A stretch of DNA of 64,000 nt, from positions 62,001 to 126,000 of the forward strand of contig NZ_QBLC01000003.1 of NCBI RefSeq assembly GCF_003052295.1, written 5' to 3'. Origin of the DNA: Trichococcus paludicola (GTDB taxonomy: Bacteria; Bacillota; Bacilli; Lactobacillales; Aerococcaceae). Below the pieces are notes generated by a model, which saw only the letters and a list, made by a program, of their open reading frames with translations, was not told the DNA's origin and ran no database searches. This document shows, piece after piece, positions 29,843 to 39,532 of the stretch (position 1 is the stretch's first letter; each line of letters starts with the position of its first letter). The position numbers were made by a program, and so were the translations under genes.

Positions 29843-30004
29843 TGCGTACCCGTCTGAGGTGGGCTTAACCAAAGATGAGGGCCCCGATTGCATTTCTGCG
29901 CCAGTTTGGATAAGATTGTACTATTACAATAGGTAAGTATATTGCGGATAATTTTTCCGGAAAGCTTCAAAATACAAATCAATCAAGAAATGAAGGGATA
30001 CATG

Positions 30005-30706
30005 ATGGCATACATTTCCTTAAAGAATGTCAGTAAATTTTATCAGATGGGCGAGACACGGATTACAGCCAACGACAAAATCAGCTTCGACATCAACGAA
30101 GGAGAGTTTGTCGTGATATTGGGGCCCAGTGGAGCCGGGAAATCCACTGTTCTGAATATCCTTGGAGGGATGGATGATGCCGATGAAGGGCACATCACCA
30201 TCGATGGGGTGGACATCTCCCAGTTCACTTCAAAAGCCTTGACGACCTACAGAAGGCGGGATGTCGGTTTTGTCTTTCAATTCTATAACCTGGTGCCTAA
30301 CCTGACCGCGAAGGAGAACGTGGAGCTTGCCTCGCAGATATCGCCCCATGCCCGCGACGCTGCCGAAGTCATGCGGGAAGTAGGCTTGGGCGAGCGCATG
30401 GACAACTTCCCGGCGCAACTCTCAGGAGGCGAGCAACAGCGCGTCGCCATCGCCCGCGCTTTGGCGAAGCAGCCCAAGCTATTGCTTTGCGACGAGCCGA
30501 CAGGGGCCTTGGATTACGAAACGGGCAAGCAAGTGCTCAAGTTGCTGCAGGACACGTGCCTCGAAACCGGAACGACAGTCATTGTCATCACGCATAACCA
30601 AGCCATCGCAGCCATGGCGAACCGGATCATCGAAATCAACAATGCCAAAGTAAGGGCAGTCCATGAAAATCCGAATCCCAAACCAGTATCAGAAATCGAA
30701 TGGTAG
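30005..30706 (+). CDS. ABC transporter ATP-binding protein (MacB/LolD type)
   Basis: ATPase partner of the FtsX-like permease that follows 15 bases later. Walker [10 protein letters not shown] is near residues 40-48, the Q-loop in [16 protein letters not shown], signature [15 protein letters not shown] near 140, Walker [14 protein letters not shown]. This combination is typical for the MacB/LolCDE-like family of mechanotransmission transporters. ATG 30005 is 6 bases after AAGGGA and gives 233 residues. Substrate is unknown; peptide antibiotic or lipoprotein handling are common family roles. Confidence 0.9.
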   Translation: MAYISLKNVSKFYQMGETRITANDKISFDINEGEFVVILGPSGAGKSTVLNILGGMDDADEGHITIDGVDISQFTSKALTTYRRRDVGFVFQFYNLVPNLTAKENVELASQISPHARDAAEVMREVGLGERMDNFPAQLSGGEQQRVAIARALAKQPKLLLCDEPTGALDYETGKQVLKLLQDTCLETGTTVIVITHNQAIAAMANRIIEINNAKVRAVHENPNPKPVSEIEW

Positions 30707-30721
30707 GAGGGGGAGGCGACG

Positions 30722-33700
30722 ATGAAGAAGAAGGCGCTCCGGAAAGACATTTGGATAGAGATAGGCAAAAGTAAGGCGCGCTTCCTCGCGCTCTTGGCCA
30801 TCATCACCTTGGGGGTGGCCTTCTTTGCCGGCATCAAAGCGGCGGGTCCGGATATGCTGGATACCGCCAACCAATATTATGAAGAAAATAACCTGTATGA
30901 TCTGAAGGTGCTGTCCACTTACGGATTAGAAGAAGCGGACATCGCCATTCTGGCTAAAACAGCCGATCTGGCTGTCCACCCGATGCGAACGGTGGATATC
31001 GAAATGGAAGGCAGTGACTTCCTCGTAAAAGTCTTCCCGTTGCAAATCGGTGCGGATCCGGTCAATGAATATGCGCTAGTCGACGGCAGACTGCCGGAGA
31101 CAAGCGGGGAAATCGCCTTGGATGCGAAACAGAATTTGATGAACACTTATCAAATTGGGGATACCGTCATCTTCCGCCATGAATCTGAAGAAGGGCTCAC
31201 TGAGGAGGAAAAGGAAAACCGCATTTCCTTGAAAGAGCAGGAATACACGGTCGTCGGTTTCGTAGACTCGCCGATGTACATCGAAACGATGATGCGCGGC
31301 TCTACGAACGTCGGGAAAGGCAGCTTGGATGCTTTCTTGCTCGTGCCTGATTCGGACATCCTCGGCAGCATCTACACGGAGGCTTACCTCACAATCGCTC
31401 CTGATGTGGCGGAAACCGGCTATACGGACAGCTATGACGATCAGGTGGACAACTTGGCTAATGACGTGGAACTCGCCTTGAACGGGAGACCGTTGGAACG
31501 CATCAACGAAATCCGTGCAGAGGGGCAGCGGAAGATCAAAGACGCTGAAGATGAACTGCAGGAAGGGAAAAACAAGCTTGCGGAAGCCGAGCAAGAACTT
31601 CGGGATGCCCGTAAACAATTGGATGAGGGAACAGCGGCTTACGAAGAAAATCGCCAGTTGTTTCTGGACGAAATAGCAGCAGCCGAGAATACCTTAACCG
31701 CCAGTCAATCCGAAATCGATGCTGGCATGGCCGGATACCGCGCGGGCTTTTCGACCTATCTCGAAAACAAGGCGCTCTACGACGAGTCGAAAGCAGCTTG
31801 GGAAGCGCAGAAAGACTCCCTGCAAGGGCAAACCGGTTCGGATGCCTCCTTGGACGTGTTGTTGGCGAGCCTGCCCGACACACCGGAAGGCCGCGAAATA
31901 GCTGAGTTGGCGCAAGGATTACTCGATGGGCAAGCCGAAATTGAAGCGACCCAAGCCTCACTGGAAGCCAAAGCTGTGGAGTTGCAGGAACGGGCAACCG
32001 CCTTAGCGACAAATGGCGAACTGCTTTTGGCTGAACAAACGAGTCTGGAGACGGATGGCGCTGATTATCAGAACGGACTGACTGTTTTCACTGCTGACAT
32101 GACAGCCTTCCAAACGGAAAAAGCAGTCAAACAAGCGGAATTTTCGGCACGCCAAGCCGCCATCGATGCAGAAAGGGACACCTTGGCAGCTTTGGATCCG
32201 GAAACGGACCCGAGTGTGGCAGATCGCTTAGCTGTTGTGGCCGATCAACAGGTTACTTTGGATGCGGAAGAGGCCGCTCTGGCGCAAAATGAAGCGGATT
32301 TGGCAAGCCGTCAAAGCGAACTTGAGCAAGAGGGCGCCTCCTTAGCGAGCCGGCAAGAAGACTTAACCGCAGCTGGCGCGGCTTTCCAAACGGAACGGGC
32401 CAGTGAAGAGGCTGCTCTATTGGATGAACAGCGCCTCTTGGAGGAAGCCGGTGCCGAGTTGGCTGCCAAAGGGGAAGAATTGCTGGAGCAGCAACAACTG
32501 CTGGAAGAAAAGATTGCGGCATTCATGGCAGATGCCGAAGCTCAAATCGAGGCTGCAGACGCCCAATTCGCCGAGCAAGGAGCGGCTTTGGAGAACGGTA
32601 GATTGGAATTGGCATCGGCATTGGCCCAACTGGAGGACGGACAGGCACAGATCAACAACGGCTGGTCTGAGTTGGAAAGCCAACGCGCGAGTGGTGACCA
32701 GGCCCTAGCGGAAGCTTGGCAGAAAATCCAGCAGGGCGAAGCAGAGTATCAAGAGGGCTGGGGCACCTTCACAGCTGAACGAGCCGATGCCGAACTGGAG
32801 ATAGCTGACGGAGAATGGCAGGTCGAGGAAGCGAAGCGAGCTTTGACCGATCTGATTGAACCGGTCTACTATGTGACGGATCGATCCGGCAATCCTGGTT
32901 ATCAGGAATTCCGCGATAATGCTGACCGCATCTCGGCCATCGCAGAAATTTTTCCGGTGTTCTTCTTCCTGATTGCGGCCCTAGTGAGCTTTACGACGAT
33001 GGCTCGGATGGTGGATGAACAGCGCCAGCAGATGGGTACGTTGAAAGGACTCGGTTACAGTGATTTCGATATCGCAAAAAAATATTTGATCTATGCAGCG
33101 ATCGCCTGCATCGTGGGGACATCCCTCGGTTTGGTGGCCGGATATAATATTTTCCCTGCAGTCATTTTTGATGCCTACGGGTCCATGTATAGCCTGCCTT
33201 CCGTAAAAATCACTTACTACCTGTCCTACGCACTGTTTTCCATAGCTATCGCAATGCTTTGCACTATCGGGCCGGCAGCATGGGCCGCCCATACGTCACT
33301 CCGGGAAAATCCTGCTGCGATGATGCGTCCGAAAGCGCCGAAGAACGGCAAACGTGTGCTTTTGGAGCGACTGACATTCGTTTGGGATCGCCTGAGTTTC
33401 AATTCGAAGATCACAGTACGGAACTTGCTGCGCTACAAAGCGCGCAATATGATGACGATTCTGGGTGTCGCGGGATGTACCGCCTTGATCTTGACCGGAT
33501 ACGGCATCAAGAATTCCATCTCCGGATTGGCGGACACACAATTCAACGACGTGATGCGCTACAACGCGATCACGGCAATGCGTCCGGAAGCAAGCGAGGA
33601 AGAAACCACTTCGTATGATGAGCTGATTGCTGCGACTCCTGAAATAACGGATCATCTCAAAGTGGTCCAAGAGAGCTATAAATTGGATAAAAAAGGTGTG

Positions 33701-34537
33701 AACCTGCAGAATGTCACGGTTTTTTCTCCGCTGGACACCGAAAATCTGTCGGATTTTGTCAGCCTGCGTGACCGCGCGACGCAAGAACCGATCGCTTTGA
33801 CGGATGAGGGAGCCGTCATCTCGGAAAAATTGGCGAACTTGGCAGGCGTCGGGCCGGGGGATAGCATCGAAATCCGGAATGATGAAATGCAGACCTACCT
33901 GGTTCCGATCCAGGCTGTCACCGAAAACTATGTCAACCATTATATTTACTTGACGCCAACCCTTTACGAAGAAGTTTTCATCCAAGCCGCGGAACCGACA
34001 ACGGATCTGTTGCTGTTTGACGAACCGGAAAGTTGGGAGCGGAGCTTCGGATCCGAAGCGATGGGAGAAAAAGCCGTCGCACTGGTGACGTTCATCAATT
34101 CCGTCGACCGCAGCTTCGCTGAAACCTTAGGGAGTCTCGATATCGTCACCTTGGTATTGATCGTGTCAGCAGCCGCCTTGGCTTTTGTTGTCCTTTACAG
34201 TCTGACGAATATCAACGTATCGGAGCGGATCAGGGAATTGTCGACCATCAAAGTTTTGGGGTTCTATGATGTGGAAGTGAGCATGTACATCTACAGGGAG
34301 TCCTTAATCTTAACCTTGCTGGGCATTTTGTTCGGTTTTGTTCTCGGGAAGATCTTGAGTACAGTCGTTCTTAAAATGGTGGAAATCGACTTTATGATGT
34401 TCCCGCCGACCATCATGCCGATCAGCTACCTATATTCAGGATTGTTGTCGTTATTGTTCTCAAGCGTCGTCATGCTGATCATGCACCGCAAACTCAAACA
34501 AGTGGACATGATCGAAGCACTCAAATCAGTCGAATAG
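30722..34537 (+). CDS. FtsX-like ABC permease with very large extracellular coiled coil
   Basis: A 1271-residue permease. One membrane helix near residues 20-40 is followed by a MacB-like extracellular domain (~45-250) and then an Ala/Glu/Gln/Leu-rich helical stretch (~260-710) with almost no Gly or Pro, predicted to form a long coiled coil. The first FtsX domain starts near 740 (IAEIFPVFFFLIAALVSF), a second extracellular domain spans ~930-1130, and the second FtsX domain ends the protein (IVSAAALAFVVLYSLTNINVSERIRELSTIK). It pairs with the preceding ATPase. Smaller coiled-coil stalks occur in this family; 450 residues is unusually long. Confidence 0.85.
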   Translation: MKKKALRKDIWIEIGKSKARFLALLAIITLGVAFFAGIKAAGPDMLDTANQYYEENNLYDLKVLSTYGLEEADIAILAKTADLAVHPMRTVDIEMEGSDFLVKVFPLQIGADPVNEYALVDGRLPETSGEIALDAKQNLMNTYQIGDTVIFRHESEEGLTEEEKENRISLKEQEYTVVGFVDSPMYIETMMRGSTNVGKGSLDAFLLVPDSDILGSIYTEAYLTIAPDVAETGYTDSYDDQVDNLANDVELALNGRPLERINEIRAEGQRKIKDAEDELQEGKNKLAEAEQELRDARKQLDEGTAAYEENRQLFLDEIAAAENTLTASQSEIDAGMAGYRAGFSTYLENKALYDESKAAWEAQKDSLQGQTGSDASLDVLLASLPDTPEGREIAELAQGLLDGQAEIEATQASLEAKAVELQERATALATNGELLLAEQTSLETDGADYQNGLTVFTADMTAFQTEKAVKQAEFSARQAAIDAERDTLAALDPETDPSVADRLAVVADQQVTLDAEEAALAQNEADLASRQSELEQEGASLASRQEDLTAAGAAFQTERASEEAALLDEQRLLEEAGAELAAKGEELLEQQQLLEEKIAAFMADAEAQIEAADAQFAEQGAALENGRLELASALAQLEDGQAQINNGWSELESQRASGDQALAEAWQKIQQGEAEYQEGWGTFTAERADAELEIADGEWQVEEAKRALTDLIEPVYYVTDRSGNPGYQEFRDNADRISAIAEIFPVFFFLIAALVSFTTMARMVDEQRQQMGTLKGLGYSDFDIAKKYLIYAAIACIVGTSLGLVAGYNIFPAVIFDAYGSMYSLPSVKITYYLSYALFSIAIAMLCTIGPAAWAAHTSLRENPAAMMRPKAPKNGKRVLLERLTFVWDRLSFNSKITVRNLLRYKARNMMTILGVAGCTALILTGYGIKNSISGLADTQFNDVMRYNAITAMRPEASEEETTSYDELIAATPEITDHLKVVQESYKLDKKGVNLQNVTVFSPLDTENLSDFVSLRDRATQEPIALTDEGAVISEKLANLAGVGPGDSIEIRNDEMQTYLVPIQAVTENYVNHYIYLTPTLYEEVFIQAAEPTTDLLLFDEPESWERSFGSEAMGEKAVALVTFINSVDRSFAETLGSLDIVTLVLIVSAAALAFVVLYSLTNINVSERIRELSTIKVLGFYDVEVSMYIYRESLILTLLGILFGFVLGKILSTVVLKMVEIDFMMFPPTIMPISYLYSGLLSLLFSSVVMLIMHRKLKQVDMIEALKSVE

Positions 34538-34541
34538 AATG

Positions 34542-34587
34542 AAAAAACGCGCAGGCGGCCAAAAAATGGCGGCTTGCGCGTTTTTAT
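34542..34587. terminator. Bidirectional terminator after ABC permease
   Basis: AAAAAACGCGCAgGCgGCC and its complement around AAAAAAT, between convergent genes, followed by TTTTT. Confidence 0.9.
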
Positions 34588-34598
34588 TCTGTAGTTGA

Positions 34599-35105
34599 TC
34601 AGTTTTCGGATGGTGTTTGAGGCGCGCCAGGCAGCAGGTAGTTGACCCCTATGGCGATGGACGTGCCAATGACTGTGTCCAGTACCCTTTGGATGGCGTA
34701 GGTGATTTTTTCGGTATCGTCAATATTGTAGAAAACGACAAGGAAGGTAGCTGTCGCGCCGACGATAGCTGTGGACATGTCCAAGATGTTGCAGACCATG
34801 ATCAGGGTGATGACAGCGATGATCGTGCCGAAGAAATCCACAGAAAAATCCAGTCCCAGAAAATCTTTGACAGCAATCAAGGTCACTCCCAGGATACCGG
34901 CGACAGTATTGCCTCCGATTCGACGGATTCCATGGTGGAGTGACTGTGAGCAATCTTCACGCAAAGCAAAGACTGCCGCCAAGCCGGCCAACATCGGAGA
35001 ACCTCGGTCCAATAATTTGAACAGCAGGACACAAAACCCGACAGCAACCCCGGACTTGATCGTACGCATGCCTACGCGGAACTTCTCCTTATCCAAATGA
35101 AACAT
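34599..35105 (-). CDS. Aromatic acid exporter family (ArAE_1/DUF939-like) membrane protein
   Basis: Membrane protein of ~168 residues with about four hydrophobic segments. The N-terminal RVGMRTIKSGVAVGFCVLLF and the following REDCSQSLHHGIRRIGGNTVAGILG (the conserved stretch of FUSC/ArAE-type proteins) place it in the DUF939 group. The C-terminal cytoplasmic domain of longer members is absent. ATG 35105 is chosen over an unsupported TTG at 35147; GAGGAAG is 13 bases upstream. Transport function is inferred only from the family name. Confidence 0.75.
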   Translation of the reverse strand: MFHLDKEKFRVGMRTIKSGVAVGFCVLLFKLLDRGSPMLAGLAAVFALREDCSQSLHHGIRRIGGNTVAGILGVTLIAVKDFLGLDFSVDFFGTIIAVITLIMVCNILDMSTAIVGATATFLVVFYNIDDTEKITYAIQRVLDTVIGTSIAIGVNYLLPGAPQTPSEN

Positions 35106-35387
35106 AGTAAGTACTGCACTTCCTCTCGAAAACAAATAATATCTCAATCATAAGCATTTCAGAATTTATTTCAAGTCATTTTCGTATTATTGTGCAAATA
35201 ATACACCTGCATTTGCGGTTTTATTCCGTGTGACTTTTTGAAAAAGGAGAAAGAAAGAGCAGCTGTTTTTGGACAAACAATGTCCTTTTTCGGACAAGCT
35301 GTTTTGTTGGATTTGTTGCAACAGCGCCTTTTTACAGTGGGGTAAAAAAAGAACATTCGCTTTTTGCCAAAAAAGGCCAAAATTGGG

Positions 35388-35416
35388 TTGCTTAAATTGT
35401 CAGAATATTCTATACT
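35388..35416 (+). promoter_or_regulatory. Promoter of liv operon
   Basis: TTGCTT (35388-35393), 17-base spacer, TATACT (35411-35416). Confidence 0.7.
35395..35409 (+). promoter_or_regulatory. CodY box in liv promoter
   Basis: AATTGTCAGAATATT matches the CodY consensus AATTTTCWGAAAATT at 13 of 15 positions and fills the -35/-10 spacer, a position expected to block RNA polymerase. Confidence 0.7.
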
Positions 35417-35509
35417 AATGACATTAAATTTTAAGGAGAAGAATGAGGGCCTTTTCTTTGGATTTGCAACTAATTATTAACATATAGTGAGATGGGGAGG
35501 ATTATTTAG

Positions 35510-36658
35510 ATGAAAAAGAAATTATTGATGGGCTTGGCATCTGTATTCGTACTTGCAGCATGCGGCAATGGCGCGACGACAGAAGAGAGCGATACAATCA
35601 AATTGGGTGGTAACTTCGAATTATCAGGCGGTGCGAGTGCATACGGCACGCTGATGGACGAAGGAATCAAAATGGCAGTTGCAGAACAGAACGCTGCAGA
35701 TGGCTTATTGGGCAAAGAGATTGAATACATATCTTACGATAATAAATCCGAGCCTTCAGAATCAACATCGGTTGCGACTCGTTTAGCTACTGAAGATAAT
35801 GTTGTCGCAATCCTGGGACCTGCTACAACAGGTGCAGCAAATGCGCAATCTCCAGCAGTCACAAGAGCGACAGTACCAGCAATCCTTCCTGCTGCTACAG
35901 GGGATAGCGTAACAATGGATGGCGATTCCGTGTTGGAATACGTATTCCGCGTATGCTTCCAAGATTCCTTCCAAGGTAAAGCCTTGGCAGAGTTCGCTCA
36001 AACAGACTTACAAGCTACAAAAGCTGTCATCTTAGTGGATAACTCTACTGACTATGCAATCGGCTTGTCGGATGCGTTCAAAGAAACCTTCACTGGAGAC
36101 ATCGTTGCTGAAGAAAACTTCACAGCCGGCGATACAGACTTCAAAGCAATCTTAACGAACATTGCGAAAATGGATTATGATGTCATCTTCTTGCCTGGAT
36201 ACTATGAAGAAGGCGGATTGATCATCAAGCAAGCCCGCGAAATGGGTATCATGCAACCGATCCTTGGACCGGATGGCTTCGCTAACTCAACATTGGTTGA
36301 ATTGGCGGGTGCCGACAATGTCGATAATGTATTCTACGCTAGCCACTTCACTCCGAACAGTGAAGACCCTAAAGTACAAGAATTCTTGGCTGCTTTTGAA
36401 GCAGAGTACGGCAAACCTGCAGATTCATTCGCAGCTTTGGCTTACGATGCTGCGCAATTAGTATTCGATGCAATCACGACTGCTGACAGCACAGATCCTC
36501 AAGCAATCACAGATGCTTTAGCGGCAACTAAAGATTTCGAAGGTGTAACGGGTACATTCTCATTTGACGAGAACCACAACCCTATCAAATCCGCTTTCGT
36601 TATTGAATTACAAGATGGTGTAGAAGTCGGCAACTCTGTTGTGGAACCAGCTAAATAA
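35510..36658 (+). CDS. livJ: Branched-chain amino acid-binding lipoprotein
   Basis: Substrate-binding protein of a HAAT-type ABC importer. The signal peptide ends in lipobox LAAC at Cys19. The mature protein is a two-lobe periplasmic-binding fold: IKLGGNFELSGGASAYGTLM at the N terminus, VVAILGPATTGAANAQSPAVTRATVP near residue 105 and DPKVQEFLAAFEAEYGKPADSFAALAYDAAQ near 295 are typical of Leu/Ile/Val-binding proteins. Length 382. It leads the operon livJHMGF, and a hairpin after it may lower downstream expression. Codons differ from neighbours (many GCA/GCT, GAA), as expected for a highly expressed gene. Confidence 0.92.
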   Translation: MKKKLLMGLASVFVLAACGNGATTEESDTIKLGGNFELSGGASAYGTLMDEGIKMAVAEQNAADGLLGKEIEYISYDNKSEPSESTSVATRLATEDNVVAILGPATTGAANAQSPAVTRATVPAILPAATGDSVTMDGDSVLEYVFRVCFQDSFQGKALAEFAQTDLQATKAVILVDNSTDYAIGLSDAFKETFTGDIVAEENFTAGDTDFKAILTNIAKMDYDVIFLPGYYEEGGLIIKQAREMGIMQPILGPDGFANSTLVELAGADNVDNVFYASHFTPNSEDPKVQEFLAAFEAEYGKPADSFAALAYDAAQLVFDAITTADSTDPQAITDALAATKDFEGVTGTFSFDENHNPIKSAFVIELQDGVEVGNSVVEPAK

Positions 36659-36729
36659 AAAGACGCTGGCGCACAAAAATTGCGGCATTGAAACCTGAAT
36701 AGACCGTTTGATTCTAAAGTAACACAATG

Positions 36730-36763
36730 AGGTGCTGGCAGAATTTGCTTAGCACCTTTCTTT
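36730..36763 (+). terminator. Hairpin between livJ and livH
   Basis: AGGTGCT / AGCACCT stem with a 14-base loop followed by TTCTTT. Probably a partial terminator giving more LivJ than membrane subunits. Confidence 0.6.
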
Positions 36764-36883
36764 ATGTTTAACCTCATCATTAAGGAATCCCTCATCGTAT
36801 GTGAATAATAGTAAACTATAGGCGAACAATACAGTATAATGAAAGAAAGATTTCTGTGCAGCAGAAGAAAAGAGAGGTGTAAA

Positions 36884-37762
36884 ATGGAAAATTTAGTTCA
36901 ACAACTGATAAACGGTATATCTTTGGGAAGTATCTACGCTTTGATTGCGCTAGGGTACACCATGGTATACGGTGTCATCAAATTGATTAACTTTGCCCAC
37001 GGGGATATATATATGGTGGGCGCGTACCTTGGATATGCTTTGATCCAAAACGTTGGTCTTGGCCTTTTCCCATCTATTCTGATTTCAATGATTTTTTGTG
37101 CCATTTTAGGGGTGGTCATCGAGAAGGTCGCCTACAAACCGTTGCGGGGCGCAACAAGGGTAGCGACACTGATTACAGCCATCGGGGTTTCGTATTTATT
37201 GCAAAATGTCATGATCTATATTATGGGGCCTGAAGTGAAGGCCTTCCCGACAGCGTTGATAGTCCGGAATTGGACATTCGGTGGTGTGACCATCAACTCG
37301 CAGCAAATCCTGATTTTCCTGACGACGCTCATTCTGATGATTATTTTGCAGGTCATCGTGAAATACACAAAGATGGGGAAAGCCATGCGGGCAGTCAGTA
37401 CCGATCCTGAAGCAGCACAATTGATGGGGATCAACGTGGATAACGTCATTTCCTTTACGTTCGTCCTGGGCTCTTCCTTAGCCGGAGCAGCAGGGGTATT
37501 GGTCGGAATCTATTATAATTCGATCTCCCCGTTGATGGGTGTGACACCTGGGCTGAAAGCCTTCGTTGCGGCAGTATTCGGCGGCATCGGCATCATCCCG
37601 GGAGCAATGGTCGGCGGTTATGTCATCGGCATCATCGAGACTTTGGTCAGCGCTTATGGCGGATCAATGTTCAAAGATGCAGTCGTGTACCTAATCCTCA
37701 TCATCATCCTGATCGTTAAACCTTCCGGAATTTTCGGGAAAAATACAAAAGAGAAAGTGTAG
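36884..37762 (+). CDS. livH: Branched-chain amino acid ABC transporter permease LivH
   Basis: First membrane subunit of the importer. About eight hydrophobic segments; the N-terminal LINGISLGSIYALIALGYTMVYGVIKLINFAHGD is the LivH hallmark, and KAFVAAVFGGIGIIPGAMVGG near residue 225 is the conserved cytoplasmic loop. ATG 36884 follows AGAGAGGTGTAAA and gives 292 residues; upstream ATGs would add a basic non-family extension. Confidence 0.93.
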   Translation: MENLVQQLINGISLGSIYALIALGYTMVYGVIKLINFAHGDIYMVGAYLGYALIQNVGLGLFPSILISMIFCAILGVVIEKVAYKPLRGATRVATLITAIGVSYLLQNVMIYIMGPEVKAFPTALIVRNWTFGGVTINSQQILIFLTTLILMIILQVIVKYTKMGKAMRAVSTDPEAAQLMGINVDNVISFTFVLGSSLAGAAGVLVGIYYNSISPLMGVTPGLKAFVAAVFGGIGIIPGAMVGGYVIGIIETLVSAYGGSMFKDAVVYLILIIILIVKPSGIFGKNTKEKV

Positions 37763-37771
37763 GTGATAAAA

Positions 37772-38758
37772 ATGAAACAATTCAATAAAACAAATCTAGG
37801 TTGGCTCATTCTTATCGCTGTGATGGCTGTCGTACTGTTCATGGGCGTCAGCACAAACATGATTTCTCCCTTCTACCAAATCACTTTAGTCACTATCTTG
37901 ATCAACATCATCCTGGCGATCGGACTGAATCTGGTTATCGGATTTTCCGGACAGTTTTCACTGGGGCATGCCGGTTTTATGGCAATCGGAGCCTATAGCG
38001 GCGCCATCATCGGAGATTTGATGGAGGGCTTGGCCGGCTTCTTTGTCGGATTGATTGTGGGCATGATCATTTCCATCATTGTGGCCTTGATCGTCGGAAT
38101 ACCGACGCTCCGTCTGAAAGGCGACTACTTGGCGATTGCGACCTTGGGTGTAGCGGAAATCATCCGCATTCTGATTCTGAATATGGGTGAGCTGACCAAT
38201 GGCGCGCGCGGAATCAGCGGCATTTCTTTTCCTTTCGAATCGAATGCTGGTTTCATCATGGTCTTGTTCGTGATCTTGATCTTGACGACCATCATCACAG
38301 TCAACTACATCAACAGCAGCCCTGGTCGTGCGACCATCGCCATCCGCGAAGATGAGATTGCTGCGGAGTCGATGGGTGTCAACGCAACGACTTACAAAGT
38401 CATCGCCTTCATGATCGGTGCAGCGACTGCCAGTATCGCAGGTTCCTTATATGGTACTTATTTCAGCGTAATCACTCCGGGCGATTTCACTTTCCAAAAA
38501 TCGATCGACGTGCTGATCATCGTCGTGTTCGGCGGTATCGGCAGTGTAACCGGCACAGTCCTTGCAGCCGTTGTGTTGGGTGTCCTGAACACGTATCTGC
38601 AATCGTTCGGTGAGCTGCGGATGATTTTCTATGCTTTGGCCATCATCGCCATCATGGTATTCCGTCCAGGCGGATTGTTGGGCAACCGTGAATTCACGAT
38701 GTCCGCTTTGCTGAAGCGCTTTGCGAAAAAAGATTCTGCTAAGAAGGAGGTCCAATAA
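37772..38758 (+). CDS. livM: Branched-chain amino acid ABC transporter permease LivM
   Basis: Second membrane subunit. The segment GLNLVIGFSGQFSLGHAGFMAIGAYSGA and the loop GVAEIIRILILNMGELTNGARGI are diagnostic of LivM, as is VVFGGIGSVTGTVLAAVVLG near the C terminus. ATG 37772 is preferred to GTG 37763 because AGGTGAT precedes it. About 328 residues. The stop TAA overlaps the ATG of livG. Confidence 0.93.
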   Translation: MKQFNKTNLGWLILIAVMAVVLFMGVSTNMISPFYQITLVTILINIILAIGLNLVIGFSGQFSLGHAGFMAIGAYSGAIIGDLMEGLAGFFVGLIVGMIISIIVALIVGIPTLRLKGDYLAIATLGVAEIIRILILNMGELTNGARGISGISFPFESNAGFIMVLFVILILTTIITVNYINSSPGRATIAIREDEIAAESMGVNATTYKVIAFMIGAATASIAGSLYGTYFSVITPGDFTFQKSIDVLIIVVFGGIGSVTGTVLAAVVLGVLNTYLQSFGELRMIFYALAIIAIMVFRPGGLLGNREFTMSALLKRFAKKDSAKKEVQ

Positions 38759-39531
38759 TGAGCCTATTAGAAGTAAAAGAATTGACCAAAAACTTCGGCG
38801 GTTTGGCCGCTGTATCCAATGTCGATTTTGCGATCGAAGAAAATGAATTGGTCGGTCTGATCGGTCCCAATGGTGCTGGCAAAACGACATTCTTCAACTT
38901 GCTGACTGGCGTTTACGTTCCCACAGAAGGTACAATCGAATTAGAAATCGACAACAAAAAAGTGTTGTTGAACGGAAAAGCACCATACAAAATTACGGAC
39001 CTCGGCTTGGCGCGTACCTTCCAGAACATCCGTCTCTTCAAGGAGCTGACGGTCATCGACAATGTGCTGATCGCGATGCACAGCACCATGGGTGAGAATA
39101 CTTTCCACAGCTTGCTGCGCACGCCGACTTATTATCGCAAGGAAGCTGAAATGCGTGAAAAAGCTTTGGAATTGTTGGCCATTTTCGAATTGGAAAAGAA
39201 ATACGATGTTTTAGCGAAAAATCTTCCTTACGGGGAGCAACGTCGTTTGGAAATCGTCCGCGCCTTGGCGACGAATCCGAAAATTCTCTTCCTGGATGAG
39301 CCAGCAGCCGGCATGAATCCGCAGGAGACTGCCGAATTGACCGCATTGATCCGCAAAATACAGAAAGATTTCAAAATCACCGTCGTTTTGATCGAGCATG
39401 ATATGTCCTTGGTCATGAACGTGTGCGAAAGAATCTATGTGTTGGAATATGGCCGTCTGCTTGCCAAAGGAACGCCCGAAGAAATCCAAAAAAATCCAGC
39501 CGTAATCAAGGCTTATCTAGGAGGCGACTAA
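38758..39531 (+). CDS. livG: Branched-chain amino acid ABC transporter ATP-binding protein LivG
   Basis: First ATPase subunit. Walker A GPNGAGKTT is near residues 37-45; FNLLTGVYVPTEGTI and GLARTFQNIRLFKELTVIDNVLIAMH are typical of LivG; the signature motif appears as LPYGEQRRLEIVRAL (YGEQ rather than SGGQ, usual for LivG), Walker B ILFLDEPAAGMNP. Length 257. GGAGGT ribosome binding site lies in the end of livM. Confidence 0.95.
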   Translation: MSLLEVKELTKNFGGLAAVSNVDFAIEENELVGLIGPNGAGKTTFFNLLTGVYVPTEGTIELEIDNKKVLLNGKAPYKITDLGLARTFQNIRLFKELTVIDNVLIAMHSTMGENTFHSLLRTPTYYRKEAEMREKALELLAIFELEKKYDVLAKNLPYGEQRRLEIVRALATNPKILFLDEPAAGMNPQETAELTALIRKIQKDFKITVVLIEHDMSLVMNVCERIYVLEYGRLLAKGTPEEIQKNPAVIKAYLGGD

Positions 39532-39532
39532 C

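Larger units (their letters stand above)
35106..35509. other. Regulatory region upstream of livJ
   Basis: The 404-base spacer contains the liv promoter and CodY box (see separate entries) plus a long leader of about 85 bases. The part before 35380 is AT-rich with short repeats of GGACAA and TTTTTG runs; no gene is seen. Confidence 0.6.

Noticed and set aside
31536-32708. Several long antisense and alternate-frame open stretches in the coiled-coil part of the ABC permease
   Set aside because: The repetitive Ala/Glu/Gln codons keep other frames open; the products resemble nothing and lack start signals.
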